Positions 8,636 through 17,882 of a stretch of 64,000 nucleotides of DNA are shown here, piece after piece; position 1 is the first letter of the stretch; each line of letters starts with the position of its first letter. This DNA comes from Zoroaster sp. YZ-2022. Lineage: Eukaryota > Echinodermata > Asteroidea > Forcipulatida > Zoroasteridae. A model generated the notes under the pieces. That model worked only from the letters and a program-made list of their open reading frames with translations. It searched no databases and was not told where the DNA came from. Both the position numbers and the translations under genes were made by a program. Location of the stretch: the NCBI GenBank assembly GCA_029582265.1, contig CM055837.1:15970369-16034368 (forward strand), given 5' to 3'.

Positions 8636-8824
8636 CCAGGACAAAGTCGCCAGAAACACTTGGATGGTTTTTGAGTGTTTTTTTTGATTGCTTGAATGGT
8701 TTTATCACCTCGTCCCATCCCCAGTATGTGGTACAGTTAGGTATCGCCCACTGGGGTGGGACTAAGTGATAAAAACATGAAAATGTATAAAAACCAACAA
8801 GCATTTCTGGCGACTTTTTCCTGG
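8636..8824. mobile_element. 189-bp fold-back MITE
   Basis: Outer arms CCAGGACAAAGTCGCCAGAA and, inverted, CCAGGAAAAAGTCGCCAGAA extend about 38 bp. Inner inverted words (TCCCATCCCCAGT / ACTGGGGTGGGA) extend the hairpin nearly to the centre. Confidence 0.85.
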
Positions 8825-8878
8825 TTTTCTGGGAACACGTCTCATGTGTGGATTCAGGCGAGAGAAGGGGGCCTTTTT

Positions 8879-9265
8879 GTTTTTAACAGAAATGTAATTT
8901 TGTTAAAAATTAATTTCAGAAAAGTGATATCTTTTTCAGATGAAAATTTCGATGGGTCCAGAGGAGAGAAGGGGCCTTTTTTATCGTCGTGCGTGTAAAT
9001 AACTATCCGCTCAGTGCACATCGTAGCCCTCTAGTGGTGAATTTGCACCAGTGTCTTTATGATAGCAACTGCGTTGTGTGACCGTTGTGCGTTCACTTTA
9101 TGTGCGTATGTTATGGTACTAAGCGAGCGTGTACTTGATCGCTGGAGATATTCTGCGCGTACGCACATCAACTGCAAAATACGCACCGGCAGAGAAATTG
9201 TCATCTAAAAAAAGAGCACTTTTCTGACATTTTGTTTTTAACAAAATTACATTTCTGGTTAAAAA
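8879..9265. repeat. Inverted repeat pair, 387-bp span
   Basis: TTTTTAACAGAAATGTAATT at 8879 is mirrored at about 9231-9265 (AATTACATTTCTGGTTAAAA). Inside, GAGAGAAGGGGCC occurs as a direct repeat (near 8860 and 8962). It may be a degenerate MITE. Confidence 0.5.
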
Positions 9266-9359
9266 AAACTGTCGGTATGTTTACTTTCTGCACTGGCAGA
9301 GATGGAACATTTTCACAAAAGATGCGATGTAAAAATGTATCATAACATTACAAGGGAAG

Positions 9360-9895
9360 TAAGATTTGTAGCTTTGCATGGTGAAAAGGATAAGTAAAGA
9401 CTGTTTGCGGTGACACCATGTAGCTTTGCGTGGTGAAAAGGATAAGTAAAGACTTTCTCCTGACGAAGATTAGAGCAGGCTAATCGAAACGTTGAGAATA
9501 ACCCGTGAAATCCCCATGGTTCTCCCTGAACCATATTAACCCGTGAAGTCCCCATGGTTCTCTCTGAACCATATTTCTCACTTAGCGACAGTAGAGAAAA
9601 ACGAGTTGCCCGACATTGGTTCTCCCTTGAACCTTTCTCACTTTATAACGAAGGTTGAGATACGAGTTGTGCGATAAGGTTCTTTTCAGAACCTGTACCT
9701 CAGCTTCACGTTAGTTGAGATAAACACATGGTGTTACCGCAAACCGAAACGATATCGATATCGATATTCCACCATGCAAAGTCTCAAAACTTATATAAGT
9801 AAAGACTGTTTGCGGTGACACCATGTAGTAAGATTTGTAGCTTTGCATGGTGAAGAGGATTAAGACTAACTTGAGGTGACACCATGTGAAATTCT
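9360..9895 (+). mobile_element. HHR-family repeat cluster
   Basis: The outer word TTTGTAGCTTTGCATGGTGA appears near 9367 and 9836, and TGCGGTGACACCATGTAG near 9409 and 9812. A hammerhead-like motif lies at 9457-9496. It is followed by four short hairpins of the form GGTTCT…GAACC spread over about 9519-9704, then CACATGGTGTTACCGCAAAC, the family's inner tail. The arrangement suggests partial, rearranged copies joined together. Confidence 0.65.
9457..9496 (+). ncRNA. Hammerhead-ribozyme-like motif
   Basis: The order is CTC (stem I), CTGACGA (core), one extra A, GATTAG/CTAATC (6-bp stem II, loop AGCAGG), GAAAC (core), GTT (cleavage-site-like triplet), GAG (stem I). In other copies stem II is GATCAG/CTGATC, a compensatory change. 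Penelope-like retroelements are known to carry hammerheads with a minimal stem III, which this resembles. The unpaired base after CTGACGA is not canonical, so activity is unproven. Confidence 0.45.
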
Positions 9896-9915
9896 CTATT
9901 GAGAAATAATTAGCT

Positions 9916-10150
9916 CTGAAAAGGGAAGGTACAACATTAGTAATTTTCAGTTTATCAAACTAACAAGTTAGTATCTTAAAAGCTAATATTTTTTAAGTTG
10001 GAACAAGTATCAGTCATCACAAGAAGATATTCCGTCTGAAGGGCTTTCATCTTGGGAAGAAAAAAGGGATTGTTGTGTCGAATTTCAAAAACAGTTTCGT
10101 CATTTTCTCAAACGCTTGGGTGTAGAATGTGAAGAAACTTTCACACGTTA
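9916..10150 (+). mobile_element. Family E MITE fragment
   Basis: It starts AAGGGAAGGTACAACATTAG and runs through TTGGAACAAGTATCAGTCAT, ATTCCGTCTGAAGGGCTTTC and CGTCATTTTCTCAAACG, the standard order of family E words. Confidence 0.75.
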
Positions 10151-11179
10151 AATGGAAGATTGTAGGGTTTGAATTGTCGTTGGTTTAACGGTCGAAATGC
10201 AAATAGTGATGTTGTACCATCCCTCGTACTCGGCAGTCAACATGTTAAAGCATCCAGGGTGGGGGGGTTCTGTCTTCGTTGGACACTTGAGGACCTATCC
10301 TGTTTGATGGACGGTTCGCCCAGAGATGACGCTACATCTTTTGTCTCGAGGTGTGAAGACCCCAAATTTAACAGCCCTGATAAGGCAGACTACTGGTGAA
10401 ATTTGTCTTATTTTAGTCTTCTTTTCTCCTTGCTGATGAACGATCGGATTTCTGATTGCACGTATTTCTATCATATGATGCTCGATGTGCGGCAGAGTGC
10501 ACCCCCTCCCATTGTGTCTTCATTGTATTCCAGGAATCTTATGAATTCTTTAGAGGATTTCGGGGGAGGGGAGAGGTCCGTTAACAATAGAACAACAGTG
10601 CGTTAGTGTATAGGGACATTTATGGGGGGGGGGGGTGGCACTCTGCCGCATATCGAGCATGGTATAATTTCTAATGAAGTTGTAACACCTGTCAGTCGAT
10701 TCGTCTGGCACTGTCACTGGCATTATAATACCGGTAGTCTCCGAACAGACGACTGGTGCATCGACATTGCTAGGTACATGACAGGGTGGTCCAGATGGCT
10801 CGTGATACTTTCCGTATCTTCAACCTTTGTGATTTAAAGGGACAATAATTATCGTCACAATCACAACCTGAAATCACAACCTGAATCCTACTTCCCAACG
10901 AGCTATTATCAACCTCACCTATAAACGTAAAATAAATTAACTTCTCTGTGAACTCTACGTGTATCTCGTAATTAACTTTGTAACCTACATGTTTATTAGG
11001 CATTTGGCCTTGTGATGTGCGACCATCACACCCAGAAACATCTTCCAAACTGCTGTCAACACCAACAAAGGCTCGTAGAGAGTATAAGCCTGTTGCTGAT
11101 CTGTCAACAAAAGCTAACTGGCCAATTTTCTTTGAGTTTACCCAACTCAATAGACCCACAAAAAGACTGTCCACATTGT
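10151..11179. other. Unannotated stretch with small unrecognised ORFs
   Basis: Several ORFs of 65-134 codons exist on both strands (for example 10169-10399 + and complement of 10770-11174). None shows a recognisable domain, they overlap on opposite strands, and no splice context supports them. I regard them as chance. Confidence 0.5.
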
Positions 11180-11345
11180 CAACTCGACGTTTCGATCTGT
11201 ATGCTCTGATCGTCCTCAGGAGAATGTTCTCCTGAGGACGATCAGAGCATACTGATCGAAACGTCGAGTTGTAACCTCCAGTTCTTTTCAGAACTAATTA
11301 CCACTCAATAGAGATTTTCACATGGTGTCACCGCAATTAGTCTTA
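11180..11345. mobile_element. Head-to-head pair of HHR-family ends
   Basis: A near-perfect palindrome spans 11180-11272: CAACTCGACGTTTCGATC at left is mirrored by GATCGAAACGTCGAGTTG at right around CAGGAGAATGTTCTCCTG. Each arm is one hammerhead-like motif (minus 11183-11222, plus 11229-11268). The right arm continues with CAGTTCTTTTCAGAACT and CACATGGTGTCACCGCAATT, the normal downstream part of the family. Confidence 0.8.
11229..11268 (+). ncRNA. Hammerhead-ribozyme-like motif (right arm)
   Basis: CTC, CTGAGGA, extra C, GATCAG/CTGATC stem II with loop AGCATA, GAAAC, GTC, GAG. Stem I and II pairs are perfect. The mirrored minus-strand motif at 11183-11222 has one stem II mismatch. Confidence 0.45.
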
Positions 11346-11559
11346 TATGCTGGCATAAAATGTGTTGTTTTCTCATATAACACATTTCTGAAATTATTAT
11401 TTTGTGCTGAGTAAGGTCTGGGTACTAATAATGTACTGTGAAAAAAAAATGATGAGTGAGATATATATTAGCCTGTTATGGTATTATGAGTGAGTCCAAA
11501 ACCTCAAAAATGTAACGTGAGTAACCGTGTATTTGCCCATTTCGTTCTTTGAATCAACT

Positions 11560-11925
11560 ACAAACAACCAGTGAAAGATTCAGCTGATTACCTGGTGTCG
11601 TTTATTCACGAAAAAACAGTGAAAATTAATTCAGATTTGTCGTATTCATTCTAACGTGAAGATAACTCTTTCCTGATTAACTTGAGCTAGAAGTTATTTC
11701 ACTTTTCCTAAACGTGACGGCACCTCAGACAAAAACATTTATTAGAAAGACTGACACCATCATCATAAAGGAGGATTCACATTATTATTCGATCATTTGG
11801 TTATTTTCCAAGAATCAAAAGAAATTCCTAAAAAATAACCTTTGAAAAGTTCAGCTTTTTTCATCGTGTCCTTACCGAGAAAATTTGAAAATGCATTTAA
11901 ATTATTTTCGTATTCACTTTAAAAC
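11560..11925 (+). mobile_element. Family E body, array-free copy
   Basis: It contains the same word order as 8151-8450 and 33536-33930: a TTCAGCTGATTACC-like start, TTCAGATTTGTCGTATTC, ACTCTTTCCTGATTAAC, TTTCACTTTTCCTAAACGTG and CACCTCAGACAAAAAC. A second overlapping piece begins near 11840. Confidence 0.65.
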
Positions 11926-11927
11926 AC

Positions 11928-12041
11928 TAACCTTCACAAATCCTCCAAAATCCTCTTTGCTAAAGTGAAGGATTTTGAAGGATTGAGGTTACATGCTACA
12001 TGCTCTTTGCTAAAGTGAAGGATTTTGGAGGATTGAGGTTA
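11928..12041. mobile_element. Short fold-back repeat, 114 bp
   Basis: TAACCTTCACAAATCCTCC at left and GGAGGATTGAGGTTA at right are inverted. Internally, TCTTTGCTAAAGTGAAGGAT occurs twice in tandem. GGAGGATTTTGAAGGATT recurs in another short element at 28687-28775. Confidence 0.65.
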
Positions 12042-12063
12042 TTAGGCATACTTGCCTTTCCAT

Positions 12064-12145
12064 GGTACATTATTACACATGGCGTTATCCGTAAATCGAA
12101 TCTACATTATCCAATCCACCATGCAAAGCTTCAAATCACATTTAC
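12064..12145 (+). mobile_element. HHR-family tail fragment
   Basis: ACACATGGCGTTATCCGTAA is followed by CCACCATGCAAAGCTTCAAA, the two outer words of the HHR-family in inverted order relative to 9360. Confidence 0.6.
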
Positions 12146-12828
12146 ACCTTTCCTATTTTTAGCAACTTTATAGTGTTTGTAAAAAGGTTAAAGAATGAAA
12201 GTTGCACTGTGCCACACCAACCGTGAACGACAACGATTCCAGTTCATAACAGGTATTTCTTCTCTATAACAATAGTCGACAATGGCCGAGACCTTGGCGT
12301 GGTATGTTTCTGAGTGTCACGGGAGGGACAGAGTCAAAATACGTTTAATACCGACCCACATTTCATACAAACAGAAAATTGGGGGAACCAACGGCATGTG
12401 AAAACTAGATCAAGTGCTGGTAACTTGTTAGGGAACTTTATTGTTGAGCTAAATGCCAACACAACAAAGTAGGAACGCAAATGAATACTAAGGTCTGTAA
12501 AGTACTATCCCCAAAGGGGCAGATTTTCTATTTTCAGTTTATGAATGATGGGTATACTACAGGTTTTCGTGGGGGATTTTTACACCGCAAATACAAGTGG
12601 GATCTTATACGCAACGGTAATACAAGGCAAATGATTAATTATTACACATTAAATTCATATTTACCACGGTAATTGCGTATCACACGTTTCAGATCAGCAT
12701 ACATTGAAATTCGAATGCATAAACCTTTTTAGCGGGCGTGGCTGCGAGAATGAATTATTGAAAGATCTATTATACATAAATCTCGAATGTTTATACTCGT
12801 CAACAAATTCTAGAACGTTACATGTGCA
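12146..12828. other. Unannotated stretch
   Basis: One unrecognised 63-codon ORF (12481-12672). Nothing else that I can support. Confidence 0.45.
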
Positions 12829-13275
12829 GTAGTGCAAAATGCGTGCAATTTGAAGCTCATTGCGTAACATGTGAGTTTGATGTTTCGCCCCAAAACGTGT
12901 CACAAGCTTTACAACGCGTGAAACTTGCCTGTACATTGAGTGCAGGATATAATAAATGTCAGGACTGGTGCGTGATATTGCACAAAATAGTCCTACGTGG
13001 AATTTGAAGCTCAACGAGTAACATGACTTGTGAGTGTGATGTTTTGCACAAATGCGTGTCACACGGTTTACAATGCATGAATCTTGCCTGTGCATTGGGT
13101 GCATGGTATTAAACAGACGTGACATGTTAGGACTGGTGCGTGATATTGTGCAAAATAGTCCTACGTGGAATTTGGAGCTCAATGAGTAACGTGTGAGTGT
13201 GATTTTTTTGCACCAATGCGTGTCACACGGTTTACAATGCCTGAATCTTGCCAATGCATTGTGTGCAGGCTATTA
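12829..13275. repeat. About 168-bp tandem repeat, about 2.7 units
   Basis: The words GTGGAATTTGAAGCTCAA (12997; 13165 with one change) and GGACTGGTGCGTGATATTG (12962 and 13131) repeat at about 168 bp, with a diverged first unit from 12829. The 186-codon minus-strand ORF here (complement of 12694-13254) repeats with the DNA and is probably not a gene. Confidence 0.85.
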
Positions 13276-14942
13276 AACAGGCGTCACTTGCTATGTGATA
13301 GGTTTATCAATATCAAGAAAGGTTTTGATCTTGCTGTGATTTCTACGTTTTATTCGAAAACTATATAAACATATCCAACATTACATGTAATTTCTTATCT
13401 GTCAAATTCAAAATAACAATTATTTGTTAAGTAGGTTAATATAGCCATTGTGACGCGATGGATAAATACCGTAACTCATGTCACCTTCTATGCAAGTATA
13501 AACTTTTTGTGGGTTTTTGTGGGTTTACCCAAGCATATGAAGGAAAAAAGGTTTTATTATAGAAACATTCAAGAATAACTTAGCATAGTGATTTATGTGA
13601 ATCTCAAAAGAAAGTACGTTCACGCCTGGCATCTCTTGGGGCTATAGAATCGAAAACGGGCCAGGTTTGTTGATCTTTTAAAGGATTTCCCGACAGAAAT
13701 ATAGGCCAAATGATCAGGTTCTACATTGTTCGCGTCTTGTAGCACGGCGTCGGCCGAACAAAAGCTGGATACGGTGAGCACTGGGTGTCCCGACCATGGC
13801 CGGTGGCACTAGTTGGCGAACCCGTTGGTACCGTCACCGCGTCTTGTGCGTACATGCCGTCACGGGATTATACGGGCTTTCGTGTACAAATGTGGGACTT
13901 TGTTCTGTTGACCTTCTGCAAGAAACTAGTTCAAGGATACGGTAGACCGGACCCATCTTGGATATCTTTTGAGGAATATTGGGTTAAGCCCAGGAAAAGA
14001 ACCTACCCGACAAGCCTTTTCAGTCGGTCCAACAATAGGGAAGCCCGTCCCCGAACGTTTGGTTCCCCCGAGCTATTATACCGAAGGCCCTGGGTGAAAC
14101 TTAAGTGCGTGGCTGCTGAAAAGAAACTACATGTACTCCAAGGGATAGCTTGGGTTTCGGACAACGAAGAAATCGGTGCTTTTTGGCCTCTTTTTTTGCG
14201 TACGGCCGGTAATTTTCCTTTTAATTTTCCTTTAATTTTCCTTAAGTTATGTAGGCTAAAGCCTGGAGGCGTGCATATCGCTAATTTCAGCCATGCTTCG
14301 ATCTAATTCGTTTGCCCTTTTACCAAGAGCTAAACCTGGTCTCAAAATGGCCGGCCTCCGGACATCCTCAAACGAACGTTTTTCGAAACCGCTGTGATTT
14401 TGTTCATTGCGCTTGCTCAGGTTCGTGTATTGACCAATCGTCGTTAACGTTAGGAACTTTAGCCACCAAGTCCCTGTATAACACACGCAAACACGTGGTG
14501 TATATTTTTACACAATGCGCTTTTCATAGACCATTTCCCACAGGACTCGGTAATCATTGTATGCCTTATTTGCATACTGATCACGTGGCCCAAGAAAGGT
14601 TTGTCAGTGGTAGTTAAAAATAGCGAACGATGTTCGTACTTTTGCCACTTTTCGAGCTAATTTGATGAAATCCAATCTGCATGAGCAACTACTATGAGCA
14701 ACTATCTACACAGTAAAGGTTTTCCAATCCAATCGATTAGCTCTGATGTTACTTTCGCAGATTTATTGGCTGTTACAGCCCAACTTGTTTTACAATAATT
14801 TCGTGTTTTTTGTGAGTTCGTCCTTAGTACCACGGCGGACTTTGTACGTGTAGTACCCGTGCTCATTGGCACTGCATTGCATTGTCATTGATTTCAATTG
14901 TATGTTTCAAATAATTGTGCTGTAAGTTGACTTCTCACAATT
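13276..14942. other. Unannotated stretch including an unrecognised 173-codon ORF
   Basis: From about 13620 to 14600 the sequence is richer in CpG than its surroundings. It contains an ORF at 13785-14306 (+, 173 codons, MSRPWPVALV… to …HIANFSHASI). I recognise no domain, signal peptide or family; the composition (many W, R and P) is typical of chance ORFs in GC-rich DNA. CCAATCG near 14436 is promoter-like but isolated. Confidence 0.4.
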
Positions 14943-15087
14943 AATAATTGTTGCCTGGCGTGATGGGGTCCATGGCGTTTTGTACACCCGAGGGGGCTGA
15001 TGGCACCCGAGGCGAAGCCGAGGGTGCCATCAGCCCCCGAGGGTGTACTAAACCCATGGACCCCATCACGCCAGGCAACAATTATTT
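14943..15087. mobile_element. Near-perfect 145-bp hairpin element
   Basis: The left arm AATAATTGTTGCCTGGCGTG, TGATGGGGTCCATGG, GTACACCCGAGGG and GGCTGATGGCACCC is mirrored almost base for base by the right arm. The centre GAGGCGAAGCCGAG is itself partly self-complementary. It is GC-rich in an AT-rich setting, has no ORF, and is consistent with a fold-back MITE. Confidence 0.9.
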
Positions 15088-15102
15088 TGTTATACCATGG
15101 TA

Positions 15103-15525
15103 TTAGATTACGTTACCGAAGAAATCTTCCAGTAAACTGTCTAAGTCTGTAACTGGAAGTGTCTGGAAGTTGCTGTCATCTCGTCCCGTTTCGTTGCAGT
15201 ATTCGCGAACTATTCGTACTGCATGGTCGAAGCGAACAAATTCACACACGGCAGACAAGTTGTTTAGCTGGTCCCTACAGTGCATCAAATTGAAATATAG
15301 CGTGTTCTGCGGAGTACCAGCAATATAACAACCTCGGTCGCTGTTTTCACTTCTTGCAATCAAAAGTAGCACTTGTGAAAGATATATGGGGATGATACTC
15401 CCGGGGACGATCAGGGTGATGTACCACTCTTGAGAGGTGAACATCACTTTTTGAGTGACGTCAGAGGTGAACATCACTTTTTGAGTGACGTCACGAGGGT
15501 AACATGAAGATTTGTGATTTGTCAT
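15103..15525 (-). CDS. Unrecognised 140-aa ORF inside an inverted-repeat element
   Basis: This is an uninterrupted minus-strand ORF of 140 codons. Residues about 11-31 are two 10-residue repeats (DVTQKVMFTS) caused by a 30-bp DNA duplication. A hydrophobic stretch (ITLIVPGSIIPIYLSQVLLL) near residues 36-56 could be a membrane segment. The rest is mixed, with acidic residues near the C terminus (DLDSLLEDFFGNVI). I recognise no family. It could be an element-encoded peptide, an exon of an unseen gene, or chance. Confidence 0.25.
   Translation of the reverse strand: MTNHKSSCYPRDVTQKVMFTSDVTQKVMFTSQEWYITLIVPGSIIPIYLSQVLLLIARSENSDRGCYIAGTPQNTLYFNLMHCRDQLNNLSAVCEFVRFDHAVRIVREYCNETGRDDSNFQTLPVTDLDSLLEDFFGNVI
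15434..15493. promoter_or_regulatory. Tandem 30-bp repeat with two perfect CRE sites
   Basis: Two exact 30-bp units each end in TGACGTCA (15456-15463 and 15486-15493), the consensus cAMP-response element bound by CREB/ATF bZIP factors. No nearby transcription start is established. Confidence 0.5.
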
Positions 15526-15738
15526 GTGACAGGCTTTCGACCAATGAAATTACACAATCTAAGACCATGATATAACAATGTTGGATGTATAACCGTGGGA
15601 TGTTTCGGGGAAAAAATCGTGTATGAAATTGCCACGGGTCCAACTCGTAACAGGAAATTGCCACCATTGCAAATTACCGGTACCATACCAAGCTCAGTCT
15701 TTTGTGTTTGATTTAAGTGTTTTAGGTCTAGAGACCAG

Positions 15739-16147
15739 TCTCGGTCTGGGTCTCTGACCTGCGGGTCTGGGTCTCAGACTTGCGGGTCTGGGTCTCAGAC
15801 CTGTGGGTCTGGGTCTCAGACCTGCGGGTCTGGGTCTCAAATCTGCGGGTCTGGGTCTCAGATCTGCGGGTCTGGGTCTCAGACCTGAGGGTCTGGGTCT
15901 CAAACCTGCGGGTCTGGGTCTCGGACCTGCGGGTCTGGGTCTCGGACCTGCGGGTCTGGGTCTCGGACCTGCGGGTCTGGGTCTCGGACCTGCGGGTCTG
16001 GGTCTCAGACCTGGGTCTGGGTCTCCGACCTGAGGGTCTGGGTCTCGGACCTGCGGGTCTGGGTCTCGGACCTGCGGGTGTGGGTCTCAGACCAGCGGGT
16101 CTGGGTCTCAAACCTGCGGGTCTGGGTCTCAGACCTGCGGGTCTCGG
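15739..16147. repeat. 21-bp minisatellite, about 19 units
   Basis: The unit is GGGTCTGGGTCTCAGACCTGC with A/G variation at CAGAC/CGGAC. Every unit carries the inverted GGTCT/AGACC core. Frames stay open because 21 is a multiple of 3 (7-residue peptide repeats such as RVWVSDL); this is not evidence for coding. Confidence 0.97.
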
Positions 16148-16617
16148 TCACACATAATTAGTATTGAGTACTAACAACATTGTAGAGCGACATGGATGAT
16201 TTGGCCGGTGGATTCTGAGGATGGTTCTGTAATTCTTTTCTTCGGAAGGTGTCCATTTGGTTTAGAGCCCTAGTACGGTATCACTGGCGTACCATATATA
16301 GGCCTATCCATTTATTTTTTTCCAGTTACCACGGAAGAGTTCTCCCCTGTACATTTTTTTCCATTTGTAGAGAGTTGATGTTGGGGAGATTAAAGTTGTA
16401 CACGTAAAATTAACCCTGAGAAATTAATCATCTTATGTCAAAACATTTATGAATTTCCAAACATTGATCACAGTTTTACATAAAACGTACTTGGTGTGAA
16501 TTTGATGATGTTATCAGATATTCCTTGAAATATTTCCGTCTGACTATAGGTACCGGTACATAAATACAATGTACAGTGTACAATGGAATGAATAAAGGAA
16601 AATAAAGGTACCGATAA
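16148..16617. other. Unannotated stretch
   Basis: No supported feature. Confidence 0.45.
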
Positions 16618-16689
16618 AAGAGTGGGATTCGAACCTGCGTCCTCCGGGTTCAACTAAGCCATTAAAATTTCCATGGTATGCACCAGGAC
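16618..16689 (-). mobile_element. tRNA-derived SINE head (family G)
   Basis: The minus strand reads TTAGTTGAACCCGGAGGACG, then CAGGTTCGAATCCCAC (good box B), then a T-rich tail. It shares CCCGGAGG-CGCAGGTTC with the head at 37252. Confidence 0.65.
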
Positions 16690-16955
16690 CCCATTTCATA
16701 GCGCTGCTTACCATTAAGCAAATTTTCGCGCTAACTATAGCAGAAACAATTGCTTTCACAGTTAGCAAGAAAATTCAGAGTGGCGTGTGCGCATTCACCA
16801 TGGATTTGTATTGTTGCGTCACTCATTCGCTAGCAATAACGGACAGTAAGTTAGCGTGCTTTTCTCAATGCTTAACGGTTAGCAGAGCTATGAAATGAAA
16901 AACGTACAGTAAGCAAAACAAAGGCTGCTAAGTAAACGGTTCTGCGAAATTGGGC
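16690..16955. mobile_element. hAT-like non-autonomous element with target duplication
   Basis: The ends CCCATTTCATAGCGC and (minus) CCCAATTTCGCAGA are flanked by CCAGGAC at 16683-16689 and 16956-16962. The interior is rich in short AAGCA/TTAGC palindromic words typical of fold-back MITEs. Confidence 0.75.
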
Positions 16956-16962
16956 CCAGGAC

Positions 16963-17734
16963 TTTGGTCGTGCTCACGCGCGATGATTCAACATCCTTAA
17001 AATGGGTGTTGGGGATGGTGCGAGGGTATTGTCAGTTCCACTATGACCCCATATGAGAGAGAATGAAGATTTCCAATTTACCAATCCCCACATCAAGAGA
17101 CTGGTGGCTCGGGCAGAGGTGGGAAAACAATTGATAAGTGCATTAGAACGAATATGATGTTCGTGTTTACCGATCAATTTTCGGATTCAAATTCAGCTGA
17201 AGATATCACAGCTTGGTTTCTGTTCATATCTCTTGATTCTTACAAAGTATGGATTCTTTGACAGATATTTTTTTAACAAAAAGTGTATTTACCCTCCATT
17301 TAATTGGTGACTGGCGGTTCACAAAGTTCAACAAGAAAAGAGGTCAGATGATTGGAACGAAAGCTCCGTTGGCGTACAATAGGTACAAATTATCCGATTG
17401 TGTGTTTTGTTTGACAATTTTAACCTTGGCACTTAGTGAAAAGAAAAGAAAGTAACGAGCTTTTCAGCCTTCGCTTCCAAATGGAGATCAAATTAGGGCC
17501 CACCTCCAAAAAGTCCAAAATCTAAGGTTTTTTTTCACACGCGTGTACAATTGTACATAATGAGACAGAGAAACACAGAGCAAGTTAGCGCTGCTGTCTT
17601 TGTTTTCAAAACCGGGCTATAAATCAAGCAGGCATTTCGCAGAACCAAGAACAAAAGATCGGCCATTCCTATAATTATGGGATATCAGTTACCGGACTCT
17701 CTTAATGTAAAAGAGTGAAAACCACTCTTTTAAA
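16963..17734. other. Unannotated stretch
   Basis: Possible degraded family E words near 17190-17280 (GATATCACAGCTTGGTTTC, CTTGATTCTTACAAAGTATG). No gene seen. Confidence 0.45.
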
Positions 17735-17882
17735 GAGCTATATGGCGGACAAGTCCTTTTTTGGAGTGAAACCCACTCTGATTCGAGTGAAAAATACAGT
17801 AAAAGGCTACCGATTCACTCTTTATACACTACCAGTTTTACTCTTTATCCACTCCAAAAAGACTTGTCCGCCATACAGCTCT
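17735..17882. mobile_element. 148-bp fold-back MITE
   Basis: GAGCTATATGGCGGACAAGT at left is mirrored by ACTTGTCCGCCATACAGCTC at right, with the pairing continuing into TTTTTGGAGTG / CACTCCAAAAA. The interior is made of short ACTCTTT/AAAGAGT-type words. Confidence 0.87.

Larger units (their letters stand above)
15088..15578. mobile_element. Inverted-repeat element with a 140-codon ORF
   Basis: The left end TTGTTATACCATGGTATTAG (from 15088) is mirrored by the right end (minus strand TTGTTATATCATGGTCTTAG, ending 15578), and the match extends to about 29 bp. It abuts the hairpin at 14943-15087, and the two may form one composite. Confidence 0.6.

Noticed and set aside
12694..13254. 186-residue minus-strand ORF
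   Set aside because: It spans a diverged tandem repeat of about 168 bp and has no recognisable domain.
13785..14306. 173-residue ORF as a gene
   Set aside because: No recognisable family or splice context; GC-rich region where long ORFs arise by chance. Kept only as an unrecognised ORF in the region note.
15728..16157. RPRP/WVSDL repeat proteins on both strands
   Set aside because: The 21-bp repeat keeps all frames open; no gene structure.
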